Source: CAXBNB01 sp040222275 (GTDB lineage Bacteria; Bacteroidota; Bacteroidia; Cytophagales; Cyclobacteriaceae). From it: a stretch of DNA of 64,000 nt. Shown here piece by piece: positions 15,695-22,771 of this stretch. The stretch is from the NCBI GenBank assembly GCA_040222275.1, contig JAVKDJ010000099.1, positions 1 to 64,000 on the forward strand. Reading direction: 5' to 3'. The notes under the pieces were generated by a model that was given only the letters and a program-made list of their open reading frames with translations, was not told where the DNA came from and ran no database searches. A program made the translations under genes and the position numbers. Each line of letters opens with the position of its first letter. The first letter of the stretch is position 1.

Positions 15695-16626
15695 TTGCCG
15701 AGCAGTTCCAGTTGGGTTCTGTAAGTTGAGTCGGCCACATGGTTTCTGGTCCAGTAGTCCAGCAAAATGGTTTTCTTTTTGGTCGCAGTGGTCGTCATCA
15801 CTTTGGCCTTTTTCCCAAAACCACTTTTATAGGTTTCTTTCCAGCCAATTATTTCATAAGGAAATTTGCTGGCAAACTCTATGGCCACCTTGCGTTCTAT
15901 TCCTGAATAGTCGATTTCAAGGGTATTGGTTTCACCGCCATTTTCTATTGTGAGGTTAGCTTTTTGAACCTCCACATCTGTATGCGACAACCTCAGAAAG
16001 AAACCGGAAGGAATGATATCCAACTCCCCTGAAGGCCATCTGTCCGGCCCCAGCCTGATGAGGTTGAAAATTTCACTTTCCAGCAAAGCATTGTCCAGTT
16101 TCGTTTCAAGATCACCTTCAGATTCAAAATAGGATTTGCCGGAAAATGCGAACTTGTTTCCATCCAGGTTGAGCTGGGAAAAGGTGTGCCCGCACCATTC
16201 CTGGGAAGAAGTGGTCAACTTTAGGGAATTGGGGTAATTTTGACGATCCACCGGCGTGAATACAGACTCCATCATCGAATACGGGTAAAGCCCGGTATTG
16301 AACTTTCTGGTAAAGTTCGTTTTGAGCACCTTCACAGCGTCGTTGCTGTTTTTAAATGGGTCGTCCAGTTTTACCTGTTTGGACTTGGAAAAATCCTCTG
16401 TCACAAAAATCAACACCGCTTCGCCATCCCGCAATTCACCATACCTCGCCTGCGACAGGTTGTAGCTGGTCAACTCGGCTTTTCCCTGAAACCAATAGTT
16501 GGAAAATTCACTGGAAATCGCTGCTCCCCTATTTTCCCGTTTGCCCTGAGACTGGCCCTCGCAGGAGAAAAGTGCAATTGAAACATAAATAAATGGCAGT
16601 ACGGTTTTTAAGCTTATCTTTTTCAC
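15691..16626 (-). CDS. Secreted/lipoprotein of unknown function (often labelled Maf in Bacteroidota)
   Basis: The 311-residue protein starts with GTG and has a lipoprotein signal (IYVSIALFSC, Cys22). The conserved core includes NYWFQGKAELTSYNLSQARY, AVLIFVTEDF, KTNFTRKFNTGLYPYSMM, and SSQEWCGHTFSQLN. Proteins with these motifs are common in Bacteroidota and frequently carry the name septum formation inhibitor Maf. The sequence has none of the Maf nucleotide-pyrophosphatase motifs and is exported, so that name is probably wrong. A periplasmic role is likely; function is unknown. Confidence 0.7.
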   Translation of the reverse strand: MKKISLKTVLPFIYVSIALFSCEGQSQGKRENRGAAISSEFSNYWFQGKAELTSYNLSQARYGELRDGEAVLIFVTEDFSKSKQVKLDDPFKNSNDAVKVLKTNFTRKFNTGLYPYSMMESVFTPVDRQNYPNSLKLTTSSQEWCGHTFSQLNLDGNKFAFSGKSYFESEGDLETKLDNALLESEIFNLIRLGPDRWPSGELDIIPSGFFLRLSHTDVEVQKANLTIENGGETNTLEIDYSGIERKVAIEFASKFPYEIIGWKETYKSGFGKKAKVMTTTATKKKTILLDYWTRNHVADSTYRTQLELLGN

Positions 16627-16691
16627 AATAGTAATTTTATATGGTGTCTGGCACGTTGGTGCCCATCAGTCATAAATTAAAACCAATTTAC

Positions 16692-16706
16692 TGAACGAAT
16701 TGTTCA
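16692..16706. promoter_or_regulatory. Palindrome upstream of the glycosyltransferase operon
   Basis: TGAAC-GAATT-GTTCA is a 15-bp interrupted palindrome 130 nt before the first glycosyltransferase gene. A near-consensus -7 box (TTAATTTG, one mismatch) lies just downstream at 16708-16715. It might be an operator, but the evidence is weak. Confidence 0.3.
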
Positions 16707-16821
16707 CTTAATTTGTCTATAACCCGTCAGTGGCCTGTTTAATTTTTTGCTAACTATGCACTATTAGATTCGAGGGATTCTAATTTCGCAGGCTAATGCA
16801 CCTAATTTTTTAAACTTCTGA

Positions 16822-17514
16822 ATGTCCCACAACATAAAAGTAATCATTCCGGCATTTAACGAGCAAAATGCGGTAGGACTTGTGATCGACGAAATTCCTA
16901 AGAACCTGGTGAGTGAAATAATCGTGGTGGACAATGGCTCCACCGACAACACCTGTGAGATCGCCACACAAAAGGGGGCCATAGTGCTGAAGGAAAACCA
17001 AAGGGGATATGGCAGGGCATGTTTGAAAGGTATGGACTATATCGCCGATCAAAGAGACGAACTGCCCGATATAGTGGTATTTCTGGATGGTGATCATTCT
17101 GACTATCCGGAAGAAATGCCAAAGCTGATAGCCCCGATAGAAAATGAAAATATTGACCTGGTGATAGGATCCAGGGCGATAGGACAGAGAGAGAGGGGAT
17201 CGATGACCCCTCAACAGGTTTTCGGCAATTGGCTGGCAACCAGGTTAATCAGGCTGTTCTATAATGTTTCGTTTACAGACCTGGGGCCATTCAGGGCTGT
17301 AAAATACGAAAGCCTGGTAAAAATGGACATGCAGGACAAAACCTATGGCTGGACAGTGGAAATGCAACTGAAGGCGGCCAAAATGAAAATGAAAACAACT
17401 GAAGTCGCAATGAACTACCGCAAAAGAATTGGTGTTTCAAAGGTATCGGGAACTGTAAAAGGGACTATTTTAGCCGGATATAAAATTATTTATACAATAT
17501 TTAAATATTTGTAA
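16822..17514 (+). CDS. Family 2 glycosyltransferase, DPM1-like
   Basis: The 230-residue protein has the GT2 fold: VIIPAFNEQNAVGLV at the N-terminus, VDNGSTDNT, and the metal-binding FLDGDHSDYP (Asp-x-Asp type) near residues 90-99. GSRAIG and an acceptor-side TDLGPFRA follow. There is no membrane anchor. This subgroup (dolichyl-phosphate mannose synthase-like) transfers sugar to polyprenyl-phosphate or lipid acceptors at the inner membrane. It is the first gene of a four-gene operon; its stop overlaps the next ATG by one base (TAATG). The final sugar and acceptor are unknown. Confidence 0.82.
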   Translation: MSHNIKVIIPAFNEQNAVGLVIDEIPKNLVSEIIVVDNGSTDNTCEIATQKGAIVLKENQRGYGRACLKGMDYIADQRDELPDIVVFLDGDHSDYPEEMPKLIAPIENENIDLVIGSRAIGQRERGSMTPQQVFGNWLATRLIRLFYNVSFTDLGPFRAVKYESLVKMDMQDKTYGWTVEMQLKAAKMKMKTTEVAMNYRKRIGVSKVSGTVKGTILAGYKIIYTIFKYL

Positions 17515-18971
17515 TGGAGTGGGTTGTGGTAAGTACCTACGCTGGTGCTTTGTTTTTTATTTTCCTGTTTAGTCTGGGGCAGTTGCACCTGACCTGGCAC
17601 TATTTGCGTAGCAAAAAACTCACCAAGGGCAAGTTGCCAAAGATGGATTCCTACCCTCGGGTAACCGTTCAACTGCCCATTTTCAATGAAAAATACGTAA
17701 TCGAGCGGCTCATCGACAGTGTGGTGGGGCTGGACTATCCCAAAGACCGCCTTGAGATCCAGGTACTGGATGACTCCACCGACGAAACCGTAGAACTCAC
17801 CACCAAAAAAGTAGTTCATTACCAGAATTTAGGGTTTGATATCAAGCAGGTAAGAAGGCCGGACAGGGCAGGGTTCAAAGCTGGGGCATTGAAATATGGT
17901 ATGGAATCGGCCAAAGGTGAATTGCTCGCTGTTTTCGATGCTGATTTTCTTCCCCAATCTGATTTCCTTAAAAAAACAGTGCCCCATTTTTCAGAAAAAA
18001 ATATAGGGGTGGTGCAAACCCGGTGGGGCCATGTGAACCAGGACTACTCCGTGCTTACGAAAATGCAGGCATTTGGCCTGGATGCCCATTTCACTATCGA
18101 ACAAACCGGAAGAAACCACGCAGGCAGTTTTATTAATTTCAACGGCACTGCGGGGGTTTGGAGAAAATCATGCATCGATGATGCCGGTGGTTGGTCGGCA
18201 GACACCCTTACAGAAGACCTGGACCTTAGCTACAGGGCCCAATTGAAAGGGTGGAAATTTAAATTTCTGGAAGATGTAGTAGCCCCGGCCGAATTGCCGG
18301 TGATCATGCCCGCCATCAAATCGCAACAATACCGGTGGAACAAAGGAGCTGCTGAAACAGCCAGGAAAAACCTCGGCAAAGTACTCGCCTCCGGAATAGG
18401 GCTTACCCACAAAATCCATGCGGTTTTGCACCTGTTCAACAGTTCCGTGTTTCTCATGCTCCTCACTGCTGCTGTGCTGAGCATCCCTATGATATTCATC
18501 AAAGACAGCCACCCGGAGCTGGAAATATTCTTCAACCTGGGCAGTATTTTCCTGATTGGCTTCTTCTCAATCGCCTTTTTTTACTGGACATCTTCAAAGT
18601 CCATTCGGGGCAAGGTGTCGGCCAAATATTTCTTCAAAAACTTCCCCATGTTCCTTACCTTTTCCATGGGGCTATCCTTGCACAATGCCATAGCGGTATC
18701 CGAGGGGCTGTTTGGATACAAAACCCCATTTGTCCGCACTCCAAAATTCAACGTATTCAAAAAAGGAGACCGTTGGCAGAGCAACGAATATTTAAGTACA
18801 AAACTTAGCCTTGCAACCGTACTGGAAGGGTTGCTGAGTGTCTATTTTATTTTTGGGATTGTGTCCGGATTTATGATAGAAGACTATGGGCTTATGTTTT
18901 TCCATGTGATGCTGGCAATTGGTTTTGGTGCTATATTTATCCATTCGATCAAGCCATTGACCAATGCCTGA
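17514..18971 (+). CDS. Processive GT2 glycosyltransferase (cellulose-synthase-like), membrane protein
   Basis: The 485-residue protein has an N-terminal transmembrane helix followed by a BcsA/CslA-like catalytic domain. It shows VTVQLPIFNEKYVIERL, VLDDSTDET, AVFDADFLP (DxD), LTEDLDLSYRA (catalytic Asp) and Q-x-x-R-W in QQYRWNKGA. Several C-terminal transmembrane helices follow. This architecture is used for beta-linked glucan or glucomannan polymers and for glycolipid synthesis with nucleotide sugars. No PilZ domain is visible. The start ATG overlaps the previous stop and the end overlaps the next gene by 8 nt. A single glycolipid sugar transfer is as likely as polymer synthesis, since no exporter is nearby. 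Confidence 0.85.
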   Translation: MEWVVVSTYAGALFFIFLFSLGQLHLTWHYLRSKKLTKGKLPKMDSYPRVTVQLPIFNEKYVIERLIDSVVGLDYPKDRLEIQVLDDSTDETVELTTKKVVHYQNLGFDIKQVRRPDRAGFKAGALKYGMESAKGELLAVFDADFLPQSDFLKKTVPHFSEKNIGVVQTRWGHVNQDYSVLTKMQAFGLDAHFTIEQTGRNHAGSFINFNGTAGVWRKSCIDDAGGWSADTLTEDLDLSYRAQLKGWKFKFLEDVVAPAELPVIMPAIKSQQYRWNKGAAETARKNLGKVLASGIGLTHKIHAVLHLFNSSVFLMLLTAAVLSIPMIFIKDSHPELEIFFNLGSIFLIGFFSIAFFYWTSSKSIRGKVSAKYFFKNFPMFLTFSMGLSLHNAIAVSEGLFGYKTPFVRTPKFNVFKKGDRWQSNEYLSTKLSLATVLEGLLSVYFIFGIVSGFMIEDYGLMFFHVMLAIGFGAIFIHSIKPLTNA

Positions 18972-20286
18972 CCTGGACAGGACAAAACCCTATCTCGCTT
19001 TTATACCATTTGTTACCGGGCTTGCCTACATCCATTATTTTGTAGCTCGTGAAAGCTCCTTACAATTGAGCATATCGTATCTGCTTGTATTTGCGATCTA
19101 CCTGTATGCCATCAGGTACCTACAGTTTACCAAAGCCCAAATCCTAACTTTTTCAGTCCTCTGCAGGGTTGCCATGTTCTTTGCCTTGCCTGGCTTATCG
19201 GACGATTTTTACCGTTTCATTTGGGATGGAAGGCTGATCTCCCATGGGATCAACCCGTTTGTGCATGTGCCTGATTTTTTCATGCAGCAGCCTACGCAAT
19301 TGGGTACCCTTTCACCTGCGCTATACGAACAACTCAATTCACAACATTACACCACACTGTATCCACCAGTGAGCCAACTTTTTTTTTGGCTGGCCGCCTT
19401 GATTAGTCCTCATGACTTAACAGGGTCGGTTTTTTTTCTGCGCCTGATCATCTTACTTTTCGACGTTGGTAATATTCTCCTGATTATGGCTATTCTCAGA
19501 CAAAATCAAATGAGCGAATTGAGGGTTGTCATTTATGCTTTCAATCCTCTTGTGATCCTGGAGCTGACCGGAAACCTCCACTTCGAAGGCATCATGCTCT
19601 TTTTCATACTGGGCTTTGTCTATTTGTATGGGTTAAACAAGGTGAAGCTTTCCACCATACCCTTTTCATTGGCAATAGCCACCAAACTGATTCCCTTGAT
19701 GTTTTTGCCATTGGTCTTAAAGAAACTAAAACTGCCTGCTTTCATCGGTTTCGGCCTGCTGGCCGGGGGCATTACAGTATTGACATTTTTTCCCTTTTTA
19801 GATTGGCATTTTCTTTCCGGCATGTCAGAAAGCCTGGATTTGTTTTTTAGGAAATTTGAATTCAATGGCGGCTTGTTTTTCCTGTTTAGGGAAATCGGTT
19901 GGTTTTATAAAGGTTATGACATGGTATCCACCATTGGGCCTTTGATGAGTTTGGCGGCATTGGCACTGATCCTGGCCTATAGCTTCTGGTCTAAGAAATC
20001 GACCAATATCCTCTCTGGTTTTACGGTTATACTGTTTATCCAACTGAGCCTGGCCACTACAGTTCACCCCTGGTACATCATCCCGCTGGTGGCCTTCTCC
20101 TGCCAGACCAATTTTAAATTCCCGTTGGTTTGGTCTGCGCTCATTTTTCTTACCTACGCCGGCTACAGCGAAACAGGCTACTCCCATCCGTTTTTTTTGA
20201 TTGGGGTAGAATATATAATAGTATTGCCCCCGGCACTCTATGAAATATCAAAAAGTATCACTTTAATTACAAGCCAAAATAAATGA
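18964..20286 (+). CDS. GT-C-type polyprenyl-phosphate-sugar mannosyltransferase-like membrane protein
   Basis: The 440-residue polytopic protein has about ten hydrophobic segments. A conserved loop SDDFYRFIWDGRLISHGINP (about residues 80-99), with acidic residues after the second membrane span, is typical of GT-C transferases that use polyprenyl-phosphate sugars. A YPPVSQLFFW motif lies around residue 138. It is often annotated as a DUF2029/GT87-like mannosyltransferase in Bacteroidota. It could use the lipid-linked sugar made by the DPM1-like protein two genes upstream, which would give the operon a coherent pathway. It overlaps the previous gene by 8 nt and the next by 4 nt. Confidence 0.7.
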   Translation: MPDLDRTKPYLAFIPFVTGLAYIHYFVARESSLQLSISYLLVFAIYLYAIRYLQFTKAQILTFSVLCRVAMFFALPGLSDDFYRFIWDGRLISHGINPFVHVPDFFMQQPTQLGTLSPALYEQLNSQHYTTLYPPVSQLFFWLAALISPHDLTGSVFFLRLIILLFDVGNILLIMAILRQNQMSELRVVIYAFNPLVILELTGNLHFEGIMLFFILGFVYLYGLNKVKLSTIPFSLAIATKLIPLMFLPLVLKKLKLPAFIGFGLLAGGITVLTFFPFLDWHFLSGMSESLDLFFRKFEFNGGLFFLFREIGWFYKGYDMVSTIGPLMSLAALALILAYSFWSKKSTNILSGFTVILFIQLSLATTVHPWYIIPLVAFSCQTNFKFPLVWSALIFLTYAGYSETGYSHPFFLIGVEYIIVLPPALYEISKSITLITSQNK

Positions 20287-20870
20287 ACCCGTCCGAACCA
20301 ATTTTGATCATTTTTACGAAAAACCCTGAAAAGGGAAAAGTAAAAACCCGGCTGGCCAGGGATGTGGGCGATGACAGGGCGTTGGAAATCTACAAGCAGT
20401 TGCTGGACCATACCCATTCGGTCACTATTGACCTTGATTGTGAAAAACACCTCTATTATTCCAATCACATCGGCAGGGGTGATATTTGGGACCTGGGGAA
20501 TTACCAAAAATTTGTACAACAAGGGCAGGATTTGGGGGACAAAATGTCCAATGCCTTCAAAAGTACCTTTGAAGCACACAACGGGTCGGTTTGCATTATA
20601 GGGAGCGATTGTCTGGAAGTCAACGAATCCATTATTCAGGAAGCTTTTCTGAAGCTTGAACAGTTTGATTTTGTGGTTGGGCCAGCCAGGGATGGCGGCT
20701 ACTACCTCCTGGGGATGAAATCTTACTTTCCCCAGCTTTTTTACAACAAAACCTACAGTACTCCCGAAGTTTTCGAAGAGCTGGTGATGGAAATTAAAAG
20801 GCTCGACAAGTCCTTCTTTCTGCTCCCAAAATTATCAGATGTGGATACACTCGATGATTTGAAACTATAA
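20283..20870 (+). CDS. TIGR04282/DUF2064 family glycosyltransferase-like protein
   Basis: The 195-residue soluble protein has PEKGKVKTRLARDVGDDRAL at the N-terminus (the nucleotide-sugar transferase-like loop K-x-R-L), IIGSDCLEV near residue 107, and VGPARDGGYYLLGM near 137. These are the signature motifs of the family named after arsenosugar biosynthesis, which has a GT-A-like fold. It is the last gene of the four-gene operon and overlaps the membrane transferase by 4 nt (ATGA). Arsenic relevance is doubtful here, since no arsenite methyltransferase or radical-SAM partner is present. Confidence 0.8.
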   Translation: MNPSEPILIIFTKNPEKGKVKTRLARDVGDDRALEIYKQLLDHTHSVTIDLDCEKHLYYSNHIGRGDIWDLGNYQKFVQQGQDLGDKMSNAFKSTFEAHNGSVCIIGSDCLEVNESIIQEAFLKLEQFDFVVGPARDGGYYLLGMKSYFPQLFYNKTYSTPEVFEELVMEIKRLDKSFFLLPKLSDVDTLDDLKL

Positions 20871-20943
20871 AAGAACCGGTTTTTAAAAAAATGGAATTTC
20901 TTTTACTTTTGAACCCAATAATTACCAAAATTCCAATCGAAAA

Positions 20944-21525
20944 ATGAAGTATATCTTGTTATTGACCAGTGTATTGATCATTGTATCGTGTAATGAAAAG
21001 GCAAGCAACTCATCTGTGTCCAAAAACGTGGAAGGATACCCGGAATATGCTGAGGTCTTCAGCTATGAAGACACTCCGGGAGTAACAAAAGCCACTGTGA
21101 TGGTAGCCGGGACTATCCAGCAAGAGGGTGATTACCTCAATGACCAGAGAAACGGCAGTTGGACCGAATACCATGGCAATGGCGTGGTAAAAAGCATTAC
21201 AACATACGTCAATGGCATGAAACAGGGTATTGAAATAGAAATGGACGACAGGGGAAACCTGCTGGCTAAAACATATTACCACAACAATGTGCTGGATGGC
21301 GAAAGCCTCAAATACAAAAGGGGCAAGATCATAGAAAAGAAAAACTACCAAAATGGGCTACTGTTCGGCATGGTTTCCAAATACTACGACAATGGAAAAA
21401 TCATGGAAGAGAGCCCCTATGAAAATGGTAAGATCCATGGCAATGCCAAGTGGTACGACCAGGAAGGCAATGTGACCCTGGAATATGAATACAGTGAGGG
21501 GGAATTTGTAAAAAAAATTGAATAA
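20944..21525 (+). CDS. MORN-repeat (YwqK-like) lipoprotein
   Basis: The 193-residue protein has a lipoprotein signal (LLTSVLIIVSC, Cys16). The rest is a series of about five imperfect MORN-type repeats of roughly 23 residues around Y-x-N-x-x-x-G (for example NDQRNGSWTEYHGNG, ENGKIHGNAKWYD), ending with a basic tail. Proteins of this type are often named YwqK-family antitoxins, but no toxin is adjacent and the signal makes an export role more likely. It is 73 nt from the glycosyltransferase operon and may be independently expressed. Function is unknown. Confidence 0.75.
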   Translation: MKYILLLTSVLIIVSCNEKASNSSVSKNVEGYPEYAEVFSYEDTPGVTKATVMVAGTIQQEGDYLNDQRNGSWTEYHGNGVVKSITTYVNGMKQGIEIEMDDRGNLLAKTYYHNNVLDGESLKYKRGKIIEKKNYQNGLLFGMVSKYYDNGKIMEESPYENGKIHGNAKWYDQEGNVTLEYEYSEGEFVKKIE

Positions 21526-21607
21526 CCAAAGGAACATTGTGGTAGTGGAGAAGCAACACAGTGCCCGTATGGCCGGCTATACATTTTGTTTATCACTATA
21601 TTTAAAA

Positions 21608-21652
21608 AATTGATAACTGCCCGTGAACAATTTCTCCTATATTTGCGTTCTT
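21608..21652 (+). promoter_or_regulatory. Promoter of thioredoxin gene
   Basis: TATATTTG (21638-21645) matches the -7 consensus TAnnTTTG exactly. A TTG lies at 21610-21612 with a 25-nt spacer, slightly long. Transcription would start near 21651, giving a leader of about 30 nt. Confidence 0.5.
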
Positions 21653-21683
21653 CGTGCATAGTAAATCATAAATAATACAGAAG

Positions 21684-22007
21684 ATGAGTAAAGCAATAAA
21701 AATAACAGACGAGAACTTCAATGATGTTCTGGGTACTGACCAGCCGGTATTGGTGGATTTTTGGGCAGAGTGGTGTGGACCATGTAAAATGATAGGACCG
21801 GTAGTAGAAGAATTGGCCGGGGACTATGAAGGCAAAGCTGTTGTGGGAAAGGTGGATGTAGATAGCAACCCTGAAGTTTCCGCAAAATTTGGGATCAGAA
21901 GTATTCCTACATTGCTCGTATTTAAAAACGGGGAAATTGTGGACAAACAAGTAGGAGCTGTGGGCAAAAATGTACTGGCCCAAAAGCTCGAAGCACAGTT
22001 AGTATAA
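21684..22007 (+). CDS. trxA: Thioredoxin
   Basis: The 107-residue cytosolic protein has the full thioredoxin fold: VLVDFWAEWCGPCKM with active-site Cys31-Gly-Pro-Cys34, the conserved cis-proline segment IPTLLVFKNGE, and a usual family length. It reduces protein disulfides with electrons from thioredoxin reductase. It is monocistronic: its own promoter lies upstream and a strong terminator starts 27 nt after the stop. Confidence 0.95.
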   Translation: MSKAIKITDENFNDVLGTDQPVLVDFWAEWCGPCKMIGPVVEELAGDYEGKAVVGKVDVDSNPEVSAKFGIRSIPTLLVFKNGEIVDKQVGAVGKNVLAQKLEAQLV

Positions 22008-22033
22008 TTAAATAAGCTGAACAATACAACTCG

Positions 22034-22062
22034 AAACCGCTCAAGATTTGAGCGGTTTTTTT
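22034..22062 (+). terminator. Rho-independent terminator of trxA
   Basis: An 11-bp perfect stem, AAACCGCTCAA (22034-22044) with TTGAGCGGTTT (22048-22058), closes a 3-nt loop and is followed by a T run. Confidence 0.9.
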
Positions 22063-22103
22063 ATTACCTTTAGTTCAATATTAGCCACAAAACCGATACA
22101 GAC

Positions 22104-22727
22104 ATGGGCAAATATCTGAGCTTAATCCTCGTTTTTCTTACACTTATGGTCAATGCACAGGATAGTGACCAACTAGCCATAGAGGAAATAGAAGCCCATC
22201 GGGAAAAACAACGAAAAGAGTTTCAGGATCCCGATGAGAGTCCGCTTGAGGCTAAAGACCTGAAACATTTCTCAGACCTGGATTACTTCCCAATCGACTT
22301 GAAATACCGGGTAACCGCCAGATACAAAGAGCACGACACGAAAAAATTTGTAAGAATAAAAACCACTACCGACAGGCTACCGGAATATGTACGATTTGCG
22401 GCGCTAACCTTTGACATAGATGGTGAGACATACACATTGCAGGCGTACCAAAACCAGGAATTGTTGACAGACCCTGAGTATTCTGACTATCTGTTCATAC
22501 CTTTCAATGACAACACCAATGGCGATGAAACTTATGGCGGTGGCAGGTACATTGATTTTCGTATTCCCCAAAAAGCAGAGACAATTCTCGATTTCAATCA
22601 GTGTTACAATCCCTACTGCTGCTACAATGGCAAGTACTCCTGTCCGATTCCCCCACAAGAAAATTACCTGCCAGTAAAAATCCCCGCCGGAGTGAAAGAT
22701 TACAAAAAATCGAAGAAAAAGAAATAA
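22104..22727 (+). CDS. DUF1684 secreted protein
   Basis: The 207-residue protein has a signal peptide (LILVFLTLMVNAQ). The DUF1684 core carries EIEAHREKQRKEF at the N-terminus, a SPL-x-x-x-D segment, FIPFNDNTNGDETYGGGRYI, and ILDFNQCYNPYCCYNGKYSCPIP, in which the NPyC cysteine motif is conserved in the family. The family is widespread in Bacteroidota, and its biochemical role is not established. The export signal implies a periplasmic location. It lies downstream of trxA but behind a terminator, so it is a separate unit. Confidence 0.82.
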   Translation: MGKYLSLILVFLTLMVNAQDSDQLAIEEIEAHREKQRKEFQDPDESPLEAKDLKHFSDLDYFPIDLKYRVTARYKEHDTKKFVRIKTTTDRLPEYVRFAALTFDIDGETYTLQAYQNQELLTDPEYSDYLFIPFNDNTNGDETYGGGRYIDFRIPQKAETILDFNQCYNPYCCYNGKYSCPIPPQENYLPVKIPAGVKDYKKSKKKK

Positions 22728-22771
22728 ACCCGGGAGGATGCCATTCAACCCGGCACCCTGTTATGCCTATA

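Noticed and set aside
20283..20870. Arsenosugar biosynthesis function
   Set aside because: Only the family name suggests it; no arsenic genes are nearby, so a generic glycosyltransferase-like role is reported.
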